The notes beneath the pieces are model-generated. The model was not told where the DNA came from and searched no databases. It saw only the letters and a program-made list of their open reading frames with translations. The position numbers and the translations under genes were made by a program. A DNA stretch of 56,128 nt, from the NCBI GenBank assembly GCA_020851075.1, contig JADZDL010000138.1, forward strand, positions 1 to 56,128, given 5' to 3'. This DNA is from Planctomycetota bacterium (GTDB lineage: Bacteria > Planctomycetota > UBA1135 > UBA2386). Below, piece after piece: positions 36,112 to 44,237 of the stretch; within the stretch, counting starts at the first letter, position 1; the number at the start of each line of letters is the position of its first letter.

Positions 36112-36795
36112 ATGGCCCCCACCCGAGCCGCCGTCCTGGCTGCGTTCGCGCAGCACCGTTGTTCTGCGATCCTGCGCACGAGTGACCGCGACGTGGTCCG
36201 GCCCGCCCTCGAGGCCGCCATCGCCGGCGGTTTCAAGATCGTCGAGGTCACGATGACGACGCCGGATTGCCTCGAGCACATCCGCGCGCTCAGCGAACGC
36301 CATGGCCTGCTGGTTGGCGCCGGCACGGTCCTGACCGTGGACGAAGCCAAGGAAGCGATGGCCGCCGGGGCGAGGTTCCTCGTCTCGCCGTGCACGGATG
36401 CCCAGATCATCACGTTCTGCCGGCAGCATGACCTCGTCTCGGTGCCGGGCACCTTGACGCCGACCGAGATGATGACCGCGCACCGCGCCGGCGCCGACAT
36501 CGTCAAGTTGTTCCCAGGCCCCGCCAACGGCCCAGACTTCGTGAAGGCCGTGCGCGGCCCGCTGCCGTTCCTGCGCATCTTCCCGACCAGCGGCGTCACC
36601 GAGGAGAACTGCGACCAGTGGCTGGCCGCTGGCGCGTTCGGCGTCGGTTTCGTCGCCTCGCTGTTTGACGCCGACGACCTGCGCCTGCATCGCTTCGACG
36701 TGATCCGCGCCCGCGCCTCGCGCATGGTGGCCAAGGTGCAGGCCTTCGCCCGACCGGCGGCCAGCGGAACTGGTGCGGTCGCGGTGACCTCGTAA
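36112..36795 (+). CDS. eda: KDPG/KHG aldolase
   Basis: A 227-residue class I aldolase that splits 2-keto-3-deoxy-6-phosphogluconate (or 4-hydroxy-2-oxoglutarate) into pyruvate and an aldehyde. Motifs: Glu in GGFKIVEVTMTTP, the GAGTVLT loop, FLVSPCTDAQI, VPGTLTPTEMM, the Schiff-base Lys in GADIVKLFPG, and FPTSGVTEENCDQWLAAGAFGVGFVASLF. ATG 36112 is chosen because GGAGAGG lies 6 bases before it. edd and glucose-6-phosphate genes are not adjacent, so it may serve sugar-acid breakdown. The C-terminal extension past about residue 205 is low-complexity. Confidence 0.92.
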   Translation: MAPTRAAVLAAFAQHRCSAILRTSDRDVVRPALEAAIAGGFKIVEVTMTTPDCLEHIRALSERHGLLVGAGTVLTVDEAKEAMAAGARFLVSPCTDAQIITFCRQHDLVSVPGTLTPTEMMTAHRAGADIVKLFPGPANGPDFVKAVRGPLPFLRIFPTSGVTEENCDQWLAAGAFGVGFVASLFDADDLRLHRFDVIRARASRMVAKVQAFARPAASGTGAVAVTS

Positions 36796-36798
36796 CAG

Positions 36799-37692
36799 TC
36801 AGTTCGCGCGCTTCGCCCACGCAAACAGCCGGCCCAGCAACACGAGGCTGCCTTGCACGGCAACGGCACACTGCCCCGGCGGCAGGTCCCATCGATCCGC
36901 GAGCACAAAGCCCGCGACGAAACTCAGGAACCCGGCCAGGGGTGCCAGCCAGAGCACCATCGCGAGGCTGCGCGCAACTTCGCGAGCGAACAACACCGGC
37001 AGGATGGCACAGCCGAACGTGAACGTGAGCCCGGTGGCGTGCATCGCAAAACCGAGGCCTAGACCGAGCCACGCACCGACCAGCAGATCAAGCCGCAGGA
37101 CCGACGAGCCATACGCCTGCGCACTGCCCGGATCCATCGCCCACAACAGCAACCGCCGCCGCCAACGCCAGGTGGCCAGCAAGGTGCCGAGCAGCAGGAG
37201 CAGCGCCAGATAGACGTCCTGCGGCGAGGCGCCGAGCAGTGACGACAGCATGAGGCGCTGCACCTCCTGCAGGCCGTGGGGCGCGTTCGCGAGCAGCAAC
37301 ATCGCGCCGGTGCCCGCAAACAGGAAGATCCACACCGCGCTCGCTTCGAGCGACGAACCACGCTGCGACAACGCACGCATGGCGACGACGGCGGTGAGCA
37401 CGGCCATCGCGAGCCCCATGCCAAGCGCCATCGTCTCTTCGTGGCTGTGACCAACGGCGGCGTGCGCGGCGAGTCCCGCCCACATCGCGAACGCGATGCC
37501 GAAGTTGGCGCTCTGTCCGATCGCGGCCGCGAGGAAGACCTGGTGGCGCAGGACGAGCACGACGCCGAGCAGCGGCAACGCGGTCGCGAGCAGGAGCCCG
37601 ACCAGGATCGCGTCGCCAAACATGAGCCAGTAGTCGGCACCGTAGCTCTGGGGCACGACACCGGGCGCATAGCAGGCCAGCAGAGCGTTCAT
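36799..37692 (-). CDS. znuB: Metal ABC transporter permease, ZnuB-type
   Basis: A 297-residue inner-membrane permease with about eight helices, of the ABC-3 family that imports zinc or manganese. The start MNALLACYAPGVVPQSYGADYWLMFGDAILVGLLLATALPLLGVVLVLRHQVFLAAAIGQSANFGIA matches the family, as does FGCAILPVLFAREVA. ATG 37692 overlaps the ATPase gene stop by 4 bp. A His-containing loop (AHAAVGHSHEE) is visible. It is the last gene of the barrel-znuA-znuC-znuB operon. Metal specificity (Zn or Mn) is inferred from context only. Confidence 0.9.
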   Translation of the reverse strand: MNALLACYAPGVVPQSYGADYWLMFGDAILVGLLLATALPLLGVVLVLRHQVFLAAAIGQSANFGIAFAMWAGLAAHAAVGHSHEETMALGMGLAMAVLTAVVAMRALSQRGSSLEASAVWIFLFAGTGAMLLLANAPHGLQEVQRLMLSSLLGASPQDVYLALLLLLGTLLATWRWRRRLLLWAMDPGSAQAYGSSVLRLDLLVGAWLGLGLGFAMHATGLTFTFGCAILPVLFAREVARSLAMVLWLAPLAGFLSFVAGFVLADRWDLPPGQCAVAVQGSLVLLGRLFAWAKRAN

Positions 37693-38393
37693 GCCGGGAA
37701 GTCCTCCCGCAGCTCGGCCGCGCGTGCATCCGCAAACACCTGCGCGGCCGGCCCGGCTACCACTTCGCCTGCCGTGACGAGCGCCACGTGCGTCGCGTAC
37801 CGGCGCGCCAGACGCAGGTCGTGCGCCACGTGAACGAGGCACACCTGGTCCTTCTTGCGCAGGTTCTCGAGGTCCTGCACAAGCTGCAGCGCACCTTGCC
37901 CATCAAGGCTCGCCGTCGGCTCGTCGAGCAACAGCAGATGCGGCTGCCGCGCCAACGCCCGCGCGACGAGCACGCGGCGCCGTTGGCCGAGCGACAACGC
38001 ATGCACGGGCCGACTCACGAACGCGCCCATCTGCATCGCGTCGAGGGCGTTGGCCACACACGCGCGCACCACCGCGTGCGCCTCCGCGTCAGGCAGCCCC
38101 AGCGTGACGAACTCCGCGACCGTGCAAGGCAAAGCCGTATCAAAGCGCTGCTCCTGCGGCACATACCCGATGCGCCGGCGATCGGCGACGGTAGGGCCAA
38201 GGCGCAGTTCGCCGCCGAGCGCGGGCAGCAGGCCGAGCAACGTGGCGAGCAGCGTGCTCTTGCCACTGCCGTTCCGTCCGAGCACGAACCAGCTTTCTCC
38301 CGCATCGAGGCGAAGGTTGACCTGGGCCAACAACGGCCGCTTGCGCCCAACCTGCAGACCTTGCGCGAGCAACAAGAACTCGCGTGGACTCAC
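37689..38393 (-). CDS. znuC: Metal ABC transporter ATP-binding protein, ZnuC-type
   Basis: A 234-residue ATPase powering the ZnuB-type permease. Walker A GRNGSGKST is at about 39-47, the Q-loop YVPQEQRFD, the signature LSLGQRRR, Walker B LLLLDEPTASLD, and the switch His in VHVAHDLRLA. Its ATG overlaps the znuA stop by 4 bp and its stop overlaps the znuB start by 4 bp, so the three are translationally coupled. Confidence 0.93.
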   Translation of the reverse strand: MSPREFLLLAQGLQVGRKRPLLAQVNLRLDAGESWFVLGRNGSGKSTLLATLLGLLPALGGELRLGPTVADRRRIGYVPQEQRFDTALPCTVAEFVTLGLPDAEAHAVVRACVANALDAMQMGAFVSRPVHALSLGQRRRVLVARALARQPHLLLLDEPTASLDGQGALQLVQDLENLRKKDQVCLVHVAHDLRLARRYATHVALVTAGEVVAGPAAQVFADARAAELREDFPA

Positions 38394-39496
38394 TTGCTCT
38401 CCGACTTCCCCGCTGCGGCTGGTGCACTCTGGGTCTTTGCCGCTTGGGCCTTACCCGCCAGCAAAGCCGCCGCCAGCGTGCGCACGTTGTAGTCGACGAA
38501 GCCGAGGTAGTCGTCGGTTCCGGGTTGCGCCCCGGGTTGGTGCGCCATGGCGGCGATCGAAGCACCGGTCGTGCGCGCCACGAGGTCCGCGTGCTTCGGG
38601 TCAAAGTAGGGCGCCGATAGGATCGCGTGCACCTGGTTTGCGCGCATGCTTGCCGTGATCTCGCTCAGATGCGCCGTAGTCGGCGCAACCCCTGGTTTGG
38701 GCTCAAAGAAGCCAACCACCGTGATGCCAGAACGTTCCGCGAAGTAGGGCCACAGATCATGATCGGCGACCACCGCGCTGCCGCGCAACGCGCGCAGCGT
38801 GAGAAACCAACCGCCGAGCTCACCAAGGTCGCCTTGCTCCTGCAGCACGGCTTCGAGTTTGCCCGACGGAAACAGCGTCGCAAACTTCGCGGCGTCGTGG
38901 TCGTAGCGCTTCGCCACCTCTTCGCCCACCATCGCCACCGCGAGTTGGTCGCGGAACGCCGTGAAGTTGGCGGCGAACACTTCGCGTTCGGCCGGCCACA
39001 TCGCCGTGAAGCGATCCCGCAGCAATTGCGCCACCTGCAACCCGCACAGCGGATCGGCGAGGAAGTGCGGATTGCCGCCGGCGTGCACGTCGCCGAAGCT
39101 GCGATCGACGGGCCCGGTTGGCACCCCGAGCTTGCGCACGACCTCGCCGGTGACGATGCGCCCAGGTTGCCCCGCCTGGATCGCCCCGTTGCGGCTGTTG
39201 TCGATGAGCAGCGGCAACCAACCAACTTCCAGGTCGCGCCCCACTTCGACGAGGGCTGCAGCTTTGCTCGCCGCGCGCACCATGCTGGGCCGCGCTTCGA
39301 GGAAGTGCGGATCTTCGGGGCCCTTCACGAAGCAGGTGACGACGACGAGGTCACCACCGATCGCGCGGCACAACGCGGCGAGGTCGGGAGTCGTCGCACA
39401 CACCGCATGAGGATTCTGGGCCGGCAGGACCGGCAAGGTCGCGAGGCAGGCACCAAACAGGGCCAGACGCAACGCACGTAACGAGGATAGAAGCAT
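38390..39496 (-). CDS. znuA: Metal ABC transporter substrate-binding protein, ZnuA-type
   Basis: A 368-residue cluster A-I solute-binding protein for Zn or Mn in the periplasm. Signal peptide at 1-26. Likely metal ligands: His64 (GPEDPHFLEARPSM), the His in AGGNPHFLADPLCG, and an acidic/His site in VVADHDLWPYFAERSG. The long central helix and the C-terminal VHAILSAPYFDPKHADLVARTTG fit the family. The His-rich loop common in zinc binders is missing. The C-terminus is a Lys/Ala-rich tail. It lies 26 bases after the outer-membrane barrel gene. Confidence 0.9.
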   Translation of the reverse strand: MLLSSLRALRLALFGACLATLPVLPAQNPHAVCATTPDLAALCRAIGGDLVVVTCFVKGPEDPHFLEARPSMVRAASKAAALVEVGRDLEVGWLPLLIDNSRNGAIQAGQPGRIVTGEVVRKLGVPTGPVDRSFGDVHAGGNPHFLADPLCGLQVAQLLRDRFTAMWPAEREVFAANFTAFRDQLAVAMVGEEVAKRYDHDAAKFATLFPSGKLEAVLQEQGDLGELGGWFLTLRALRGSAVVADHDLWPYFAERSGITVVGFFEPKPGVAPTTAHLSEITASMRANQVHAILSAPYFDPKHADLVARTTGASIAAMAHQPGAQPGTDDYLGFVDYNVRTLAAALLAGKAQAAKTQSAPAAAGKSESK

Positions 39497-39522
39497 GTTT
39501 CCGTAGTTCCGAAGTCAGCTTC

Positions 39523-40929
39523 TCAGTACGCGTGCGGCGGGTGCGCACCGATCAGGACTTCAAACCCGAGCCACACGGAGTGCTCGGGGTCTTCGAGATG
39601 ATCGCTGTCGTCGTAGTCATACTGCAAACGAACGCGTGAAAACTCACTCGGCTTCCAGGCGAGCATCGGCGAGATACGCACGCGGTCGGTGCGGAACGGG
39701 TCGTCGATGCGACCGAACGTCTGCTGCTCCGCATCATAGCTAGCCCCACTGCCGCTCGCCCAATCGACGCGCACGCCCGCCGCCCAACCGACCGCGAAGC
39801 CATAGAGGCCCTGCACGTAGCCGCCGTAGTCGTGCAACGTCTGCCCGGGCAAGGTAACGGGTGCCAGCGGGTCCGCATCGTCCTGCTGCGCTTCGGCCTC
39901 GAAATCGCGCACGAGGAACTCGGCCTGCACCTTCCAGAATGGGTAGCCCTGCTCGGCATTCGCGGCCTTCCACTTCCAGACCGCATCGACGCCATAGATC
40001 GCCGTGCTGGCCCCATTCCCCGTCGAGTTCGGACCAAACAGGGCTGAGGCACCCAAGGCAGCACTGTGGGTATCGGTCATGTCAAACGCCGTGGTCGCCC
40101 GCATCGAATAGACGAGGTCACCACCGGATCGCACTTCACGCGGCGTGAAGAACCGACCGCCGAGCGCGCGCTCCTCGTAGACCTCTTCGTTGGCGAGGAA
40201 ACTCGTCATCGTCTCGCCATTCGCGTTCTGCACGCCGAACGTGAGCTCCGCGAAGGTCTCGGACGGCAGCAGCCACGAGAGGCGCGCGCCCGGACCGCGC
40301 ATGCCGTCGGCGCCAAACAGGCGCGTCATCATGACGGGCTGATCCTGCCAATCCCAAGCGTGCGGGTGCGTGCCGTTGAGCCGGCCAAACTCGGTCAGGT
40401 AGGTACCGAACTTGCCCTGTAGCCCGAACGGCAACTGCTGCGTCGTGACGTAGGCCTCTTCGAGTTCGACGACGCTCTCGCCGGACGCGGCGTCCAGGAA
40501 CGTGACGATGTGGGCGCGCGCCTGAAACCAGGGATCGACAGCACCGGCGATCGACAGCTCCGCCTGCTGCAGCGTGAAGCCACGCTTCTTCGGGTCGTGG
40601 CCGCCGCCCTTGAGATCCTCCAACTCCGCATCGCGCGCCGAAGAAACCCCGGCCGCGCCCATGATATCGAGGCTCAGATCGACGAGGCGCAGGGGCCCGG
40701 TCTGCGCGCCGAGACCAGGGCTCTGCGGGGTCACTTTGGCAGCACGCTCGGTTTCTACCGCCGCGCGTTCGAGAGCCTCGCGGCGCGCACTGCTGCGGGG
40801 CTCCTGGTTGCGGGGCTCCTGCGCGCCGGCCTCCAGGCCACCCTGGGTTTGTGCGCGGAGGCCACCGGATAACGCCCCACAGAGGGCAGACAGCAAGACC
40901 AACGACTTCCTGGCGGGGATGTAGTGCAT
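39523..40929 (-). CDS. Outer-membrane beta-barrel protein of the metal uptake operon
   Basis: A 468-residue protein with a signal peptide (to about residue 26, GGLRAQ), a charged Arg/Glu helix-like stretch (about 30-70), and then alternating polar/hydrophobic strands with aromatic girdles through to the C-terminus (VWLGFEVLIGAHPPHAY). Examples are AELTFGVQNANGE, AQAEFLVRDFEAE-like strands and RVRLQYDYDDSDH. No TonB box or plug domain is seen, so it is more likely a porin-type channel than a TonB receptor. As first gene of the znuACB operon it probably lets the metal or its complex cross the outer membrane. Confidence 0.8.
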   Translation of the reverse strand: MHYIPARKSLVLLSALCGALSGGLRAQTQGGLEAGAQEPRNQEPRSSARREALERAAVETERAAKVTPQSPGLGAQTGPLRLVDLSLDIMGAAGVSSARDAELEDLKGGGHDPKKRGFTLQQAELSIAGAVDPWFQARAHIVTFLDAASGESVVELEEAYVTTQQLPFGLQGKFGTYLTEFGRLNGTHPHAWDWQDQPVMMTRLFGADGMRGPGARLSWLLPSETFAELTFGVQNANGETMTSFLANEEVYEERALGGRFFTPREVRSGGDLVYSMRATTAFDMTDTHSAALGASALFGPNSTGNGASTAIYGVDAVWKWKAANAEQGYPFWKVQAEFLVRDFEAEAQQDDADPLAPVTLPGQTLHDYGGYVQGLYGFAVGWAAGVRVDWASGSGASYDAEQQTFGRIDDPFRTDRVRISPMLAWKPSEFSRVRLQYDYDDSDHLEDPEHSVWLGFEVLIGAHPPHAY

Positions 40930-40965
40930 GTTCGTAGGGACAAGCGCCCAGTGCCCGTCGCCATC

Positions 40966-40977
40966 CGGGAGTTCCCG
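40966..40977. promoter_or_regulatory. Palindrome in the divergent promoter of the metal genes
   Basis: CGGGA-GT-TCCCG is a perfect 12-base inverted repeat, 37 bases before the barrel gene (minus) and 71 bases before the small His/Cys-rich gene (plus). An AT-rich Zur or Fur box was looked for and not seen. This is the only clear symmetric site in the gap. Confidence 0.35.
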
Positions 40978-41047
40978 AATTCACGGAAAGAACCTCTCCG
41001 CCTCGAGACCTTGCCCCACCCCCCCTACATGGCGTACCCTCGGCCCC

Positions 41048-41494
41048 GTGTCGTCCACCAGGAACCGCCTTCGCAGCCTCTTGCAGCATGCGCCCGTGTG
41101 GCTCGCGCTGTTGTCGCTGCTGTTGCGGATGGCCCTGCCGGCCCTGCACCATCATCACGAGCCGACCGGCCATGAGTGTGCGTGCCACCACGAACCTGCG
41201 GCCTCGGCTCCAGCAAACCCAGCAGGAACCGCAGCAGCCCCAGGAACCGTAGAAGCCACTGCGAACGATCACCCCGGCTGCCTCCACGACGGCTGCCTTG
41301 CCTGCGAACTCGAACTTTCGACCCCTGGCACGCCAGTTCCCGTGCCCGTCGTACTCGCAGAACCGCAGCGCAAGGAAGCGCTGCAGCTTGCCGCGGCACC
41401 CCGACCGCAGCTGGCAAACCGCACCGAACCACAGAGCGCGCGCGCCCCGCCAGCACCGACCACGCTGAGCCTTCTGGCTGCGGTAATACGCTAG
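41048..41494 (+). CDS. Small His/Cys-rich membrane or exported protein
   Basis: A 148-residue protein with one hydrophobic segment (PVWLALLSLLLRMALPAL, about residues 15-32), directly followed by HHHHEPTGHECACHHEP, and later HPGCLHDGCLACELEL. The hydrophobic helix then His/Cys pattern is like the DUF2946-type proteins often found beside copper or zinc genes. It may bind or sense metal on the outer face. The GTG 41048 start is chosen because the sequence upstream reads like promoter DNA; the ATG at 40928 would give a 40-residue leader with no such logic. A strong hairpin follows the stop at 41506. Confidence 0.6.
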   Translation: MSSTRNRLRSLLQHAPVWLALLSLLLRMALPALHHHHEPTGHECACHHEPAASAPANPAGTAAAPGTVEATANDHPGCLHDGCLACELELSTPGTPVPVPVVLAEPQRKEALQLAAAPRPQLANRTEPQSARAPPAPTTLSLLAAVIR

Positions 41495-41505
41495 CGCCCG
41501 ATCGC

Positions 41506-41531
41506 GGAGAGTGGTCCGACCACGACTCTCC
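41506..41531. promoter_or_regulatory. Large palindrome between the His/Cys-rich gene and the sigma factor gene
   Basis: GGAGA-GTGGT-CCG-ACCAC-GAC-TCTCC: two paired arms of 5 bp each, with a 3-base loop and one 3-base bulge. It begins 12 bases after one stop codon and ends 53 bases before the sigma factor start. No T tract, so a terminator or an operator are both possible. Confidence 0.5.
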
Positions 41532-41584
41532 TGGACCGTGCGCAGCCTTCCTGTGGTTGTTGCGTGGTCGTCTCCGGTTCCTGC

Positions 41585-42205
41585 ATGCACTCTGCCTCTG
41601 CCTACACGGCACCGCCTCCGGCGGGTCGTCTCGTGCCTATCCCTCGTTCGCGGCCGGCGTCCGCCTTGCAGGAACAGCCCCTGCAAGCCCTGGTCGAACC
41701 ACACCTGCCGCGCGTGCAGGCGATTGCGCGCCGCCTGCTCGGTTGTGACCACCTCGCCGAGGACGCCGTGCAAGAGGCCCTGCTCGCCCTCTGGCGGCAA
41801 CCGGCCCCACCCCCCGATCCGGCGGGCTGGCTCGTGCGCGCCGTCGTGCACCGCAGCAAGCACCTGCGCCGTTCGCTGCGGCGCCGCCGGCACCACGAGC
41901 ACGAGGCTTCGGCGCACTGCGAACTGCACCGCGGCTGTGACAACCCCTTGCATACGGCGTTTGCGCACGAATTGGGGGCCCAGATCGAGACCGCGATCGA
42001 CAGCTTGCCAGCCCCCCAACGCACCGCGCTGCACCTGGCGCTGCACACGGGCAGCGGCTACGAGGACATCGCCCGACAACTCGGATGGCCCCTCGGCACC
42101 GTGCGTTCGCGCCTGCACCGCGCAAGGCTCACGCTGCAGGGTTGCCTGCGTGGCACGCTGCACGAGCACGCCAGTGCTGCGGATCACGAGCCCTCGGAAT
42201 CCTGA
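41585..42205 (+). CDS. ECF-type RNA polymerase sigma factor with His/Cys-rich linker
   Basis: A 206-residue sigma-70 family protein with regions 2 and 4 only. Region 2: LVEPHLPRVQAIARRLLGCDHLAEDAVQEALLALWR (about 36-71). Region 4: LPAPQRTALHLALHTGSGYEDIARQLGWPLGTVRSRLHRARLTL (about 141-184). Between them lies a His/Cys cluster: His103, 104, 106, 111, Cys112, His115, Cys118, His123, His128. The C-terminus has HEHASAADHE. No anti-sigma gene is adjacent. It sits between metal-related genes, so metal may control it directly (inference). ATG 41585 is preferred; GTG 41564 is possible. The permease gene starts 54 bases downstream. Confidence 0.85.
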   Translation: MHSASAYTAPPPAGRLVPIPRSRPASALQEQPLQALVEPHLPRVQAIARRLLGCDHLAEDAVQEALLALWRQPAPPPDPAGWLVRAVVHRSKHLRRSLRRRRHHEHEASAHCELHRGCDNPLHTAFAHELGAQIETAIDSLPAPQRTALHLALHTGSGYEDIARQLGWPLGTVRSRLHRARLTLQGCLRGTLHEHASAADHEPSES

Positions 42206-42259
42206 TCCCAGGGCAACCCGTTCGTTGCAGCCGCCGGACGCACCGCCCAAGATGCGCGC

Positions 42260-44161
42260 GTGCTACTTGGTATCAGCTTTCTCGCCCTGGCCCTGGGCCC
42301 GCTGCTCGTGCTGCTGGCGCGGCGGCATTCGTGGTCGGCCGTCGGTCTCGACGCGTTCTGCGTGATCACGATCAGCGGCTTCGCGCTCCTGCACCTGCTG
42401 CCGGAGTGTTACGAGCAGGGTGGCTGGCTGGTACTGCCACTGGCGTTGGCTGGGTTCGTGCTGCCGACGCTCGCCGAACGAACGCTGCAGCATGGGCACC
42501 CCGGCATGCGCCGCATCGTGCTGCTGCTGGCCCTGCTCGGCATGGCCGCGCACGACACGCTCGACGGCCTGTTCCTCGCCGACGGCGGGCACATCCACCT
42601 CGATGAGCACGGACATAAAGGCCACACCCACGAAGTGACCGCCTGGGCGATCATCCTGCATCGTATTCCCGAAGGGGTTGGCATCTGGTGGATCGTGCCG
42701 CGCACGCTCGGCGTGATGCCCGCCGTGCTCGTCACCGTGGTCACCGTCGGCGCCACGATCTTTGGCTACTTCCTCGGCGAGAACCTCATCACCGAGACCT
42801 CGCAGCGCGGCCTGGCGTTGCTGCAGGCGCTGCTCGCCGGTTCGCTGCTGCACGTCGTACTGCATGCGCACATTCCAGCCCCGCGCGAACAGGGCCGCCT
42901 GCACATCGCGTCGGTGGCGGGCGCCGCGATCGCGGTGTTCGTGTTGTGGTTTGTGATCCACGACCACTTCCCAGCCGCGAACGGCATGGACCCCGCTTCG
43001 GTCTTTGTCTCGCTCGCGATCACCTCCGCTCCGGCCCTCTTGTTCGCGTACCTGCTGGTTGGCCTCTGCCACGCCTTCCTGCCCGCCAACTGGCTGCGCG
43101 GCATGACGCGCGGGCCAATGTTGCTGCAGGCGCTGAAAGGCGTCGGCATCGGCCTGCCGCTGCCGGTGTGCTCGTGTGGCGTGGTGCCGATCTACCGCGA
43201 GCTGATCCGCCAAGGCGCCGCGATGGCCGCGGCGATCGCGTTCCTCGTCGCTACGCCCGAACTCGAACTCGCCGCCGTGACGCTCACGTGGCAACTCATG
43301 GGCGGCGAAGTGGCCCTCGTGCGCTGCGCGATGGCGGCCGTGCTCGCCCTCGCCGTGGGCGTGCTGGTCGGCTCGCTCGCACCCAAGAAGCGCGCCCAGG
43401 AGCAGGCCGCCGACAGCGGCGCGATGCCGGAACCAAATACCACGGGCTGGAAGGCCCGCCTGCGCACCGCCGTCGAGTTTGGCTACGGCCCGGCCGTCGA
43501 CAACACCGCGACGTGGATCCTCATGGGCCTCCTGCTGTCGGCGCTGCTGATGCCCTACGTGGACCGCGACTGGATCGCCGCACTGCCAAAGGGCATCGAC
43601 GTGCCGATCGCCGCGCTGATCGGCCTGCCGTTGTATGTGTGCGCTACGGGCAGCACCCCGCTCGCGGCGATGCTGCTCGTGCAGGGCCTATCCCCAGGTG
43701 CCGTGCTGGCGCTGCTGCTGACGGGGCCAGCCACCAACTTCACGACGTTCGGGGTGCTCGCCAAACTGCACGGCGCCCGCGTCGCCTTCGTCTTTGCGCT
43801 GTCGATGTGGGCCGGCGCCGTGGTCCTCGGTTATGCGGCAAACTGGCTCCTACCAACCCCCAACGTGCCCGCGTTGTTTGGCGAAGGGCACGGGCACTCG
43901 ACGCTAGGCTGGGTGCTGCTCGTTGCCCTCGGTGTGGTGTTCTTGTTGTCCTTGCTTCGTCAAGGGGTGCGCCCGTTTCTCGAACGGCTGTTTGAGTCGC
44001 CGGCCAACCTCGCGCACGGCGAAGCTCCTGGCTGCTGCGGCCCGGGCGAGGACCACCACCATCACCACCATCACCACCACCACGCGCCAGCCGTAGCCGA
44101 GGGTTCCTTCACCCCGACCACCCGCGCGCCGCTGGCTCCACCGCGCCTGCCAACACCCTGA
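42260..44161 (+). CDS. ZIP-like/DUF318-type permease fusion, probable metal exporter
   Basis: A 633-residue membrane protein in two halves. Residues 1-235 resemble a ZIP metal transporter: GFALLHLLPECYEQGG, AAHDTLDGLFLADGG, a His-rich loop HIHLDEHGHKGHTH (111-124) and HRIPEG (134-139). Residues 250-570 are a permease of the SO_0444/ArsP-like (DUF318) type with VCSCGVVPIYRELIRQGAAMAAA (Cys304, Cys306) and a second copy of the repeat (TGSTPLAAMLLVQGLSPGAVLALLLTGPATNFTT). A Cys-Cys pair (APGCCGPGED) and ten consecutive His (599-608) form a cytosolic or outer tail. Such permeases export Cu or Zn. The start is GTG 42260. An ATG at 42252 is out of frame. Confidence 0.85.
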   Translation: MLLGISFLALALGPLLVLLARRHSWSAVGLDAFCVITISGFALLHLLPECYEQGGWLVLPLALAGFVLPTLAERTLQHGHPGMRRIVLLLALLGMAAHDTLDGLFLADGGHIHLDEHGHKGHTHEVTAWAIILHRIPEGVGIWWIVPRTLGVMPAVLVTVVTVGATIFGYFLGENLITETSQRGLALLQALLAGSLLHVVLHAHIPAPREQGRLHIASVAGAAIAVFVLWFVIHDHFPAANGMDPASVFVSLAITSAPALLFAYLLVGLCHAFLPANWLRGMTRGPMLLQALKGVGIGLPLPVCSCGVVPIYRELIRQGAAMAAAIAFLVATPELELAAVTLTWQLMGGEVALVRCAMAAVLALAVGVLVGSLAPKKRAQEQAADSGAMPEPNTTGWKARLRTAVEFGYGPAVDNTATWILMGLLLSALLMPYVDRDWIAALPKGIDVPIAALIGLPLYVCATGSTPLAAMLLVQGLSPGAVLALLLTGPATNFTTFGVLAKLHGARVAFVFALSMWAGAVVLGYAANWLLPTPNVPALFGEGHGHSTLGWVLLVALGVVFLLSLLRQGVRPFLERLFESPANLAHGEAPGCCGPGEDHHHHHHHHHHAPAVAEGSFTPTTRAPLAPPRLPTP

Positions 44162-44237
44162 TCCCGCGGCCCCGAGACCGCTCCCCCGCTGCAATCGCAG
44201 GCGTGCATCGCAGCGCCCGCGCCGCTAGTTTGATCGG

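Noticed and set aside
44047..44090. CAC/CAT repeat as a microsatellite or CRISPR-like unit
   Set aside because: It is the in-frame run of ten His codons in the permease tail; there are no spacers and no repeat array.
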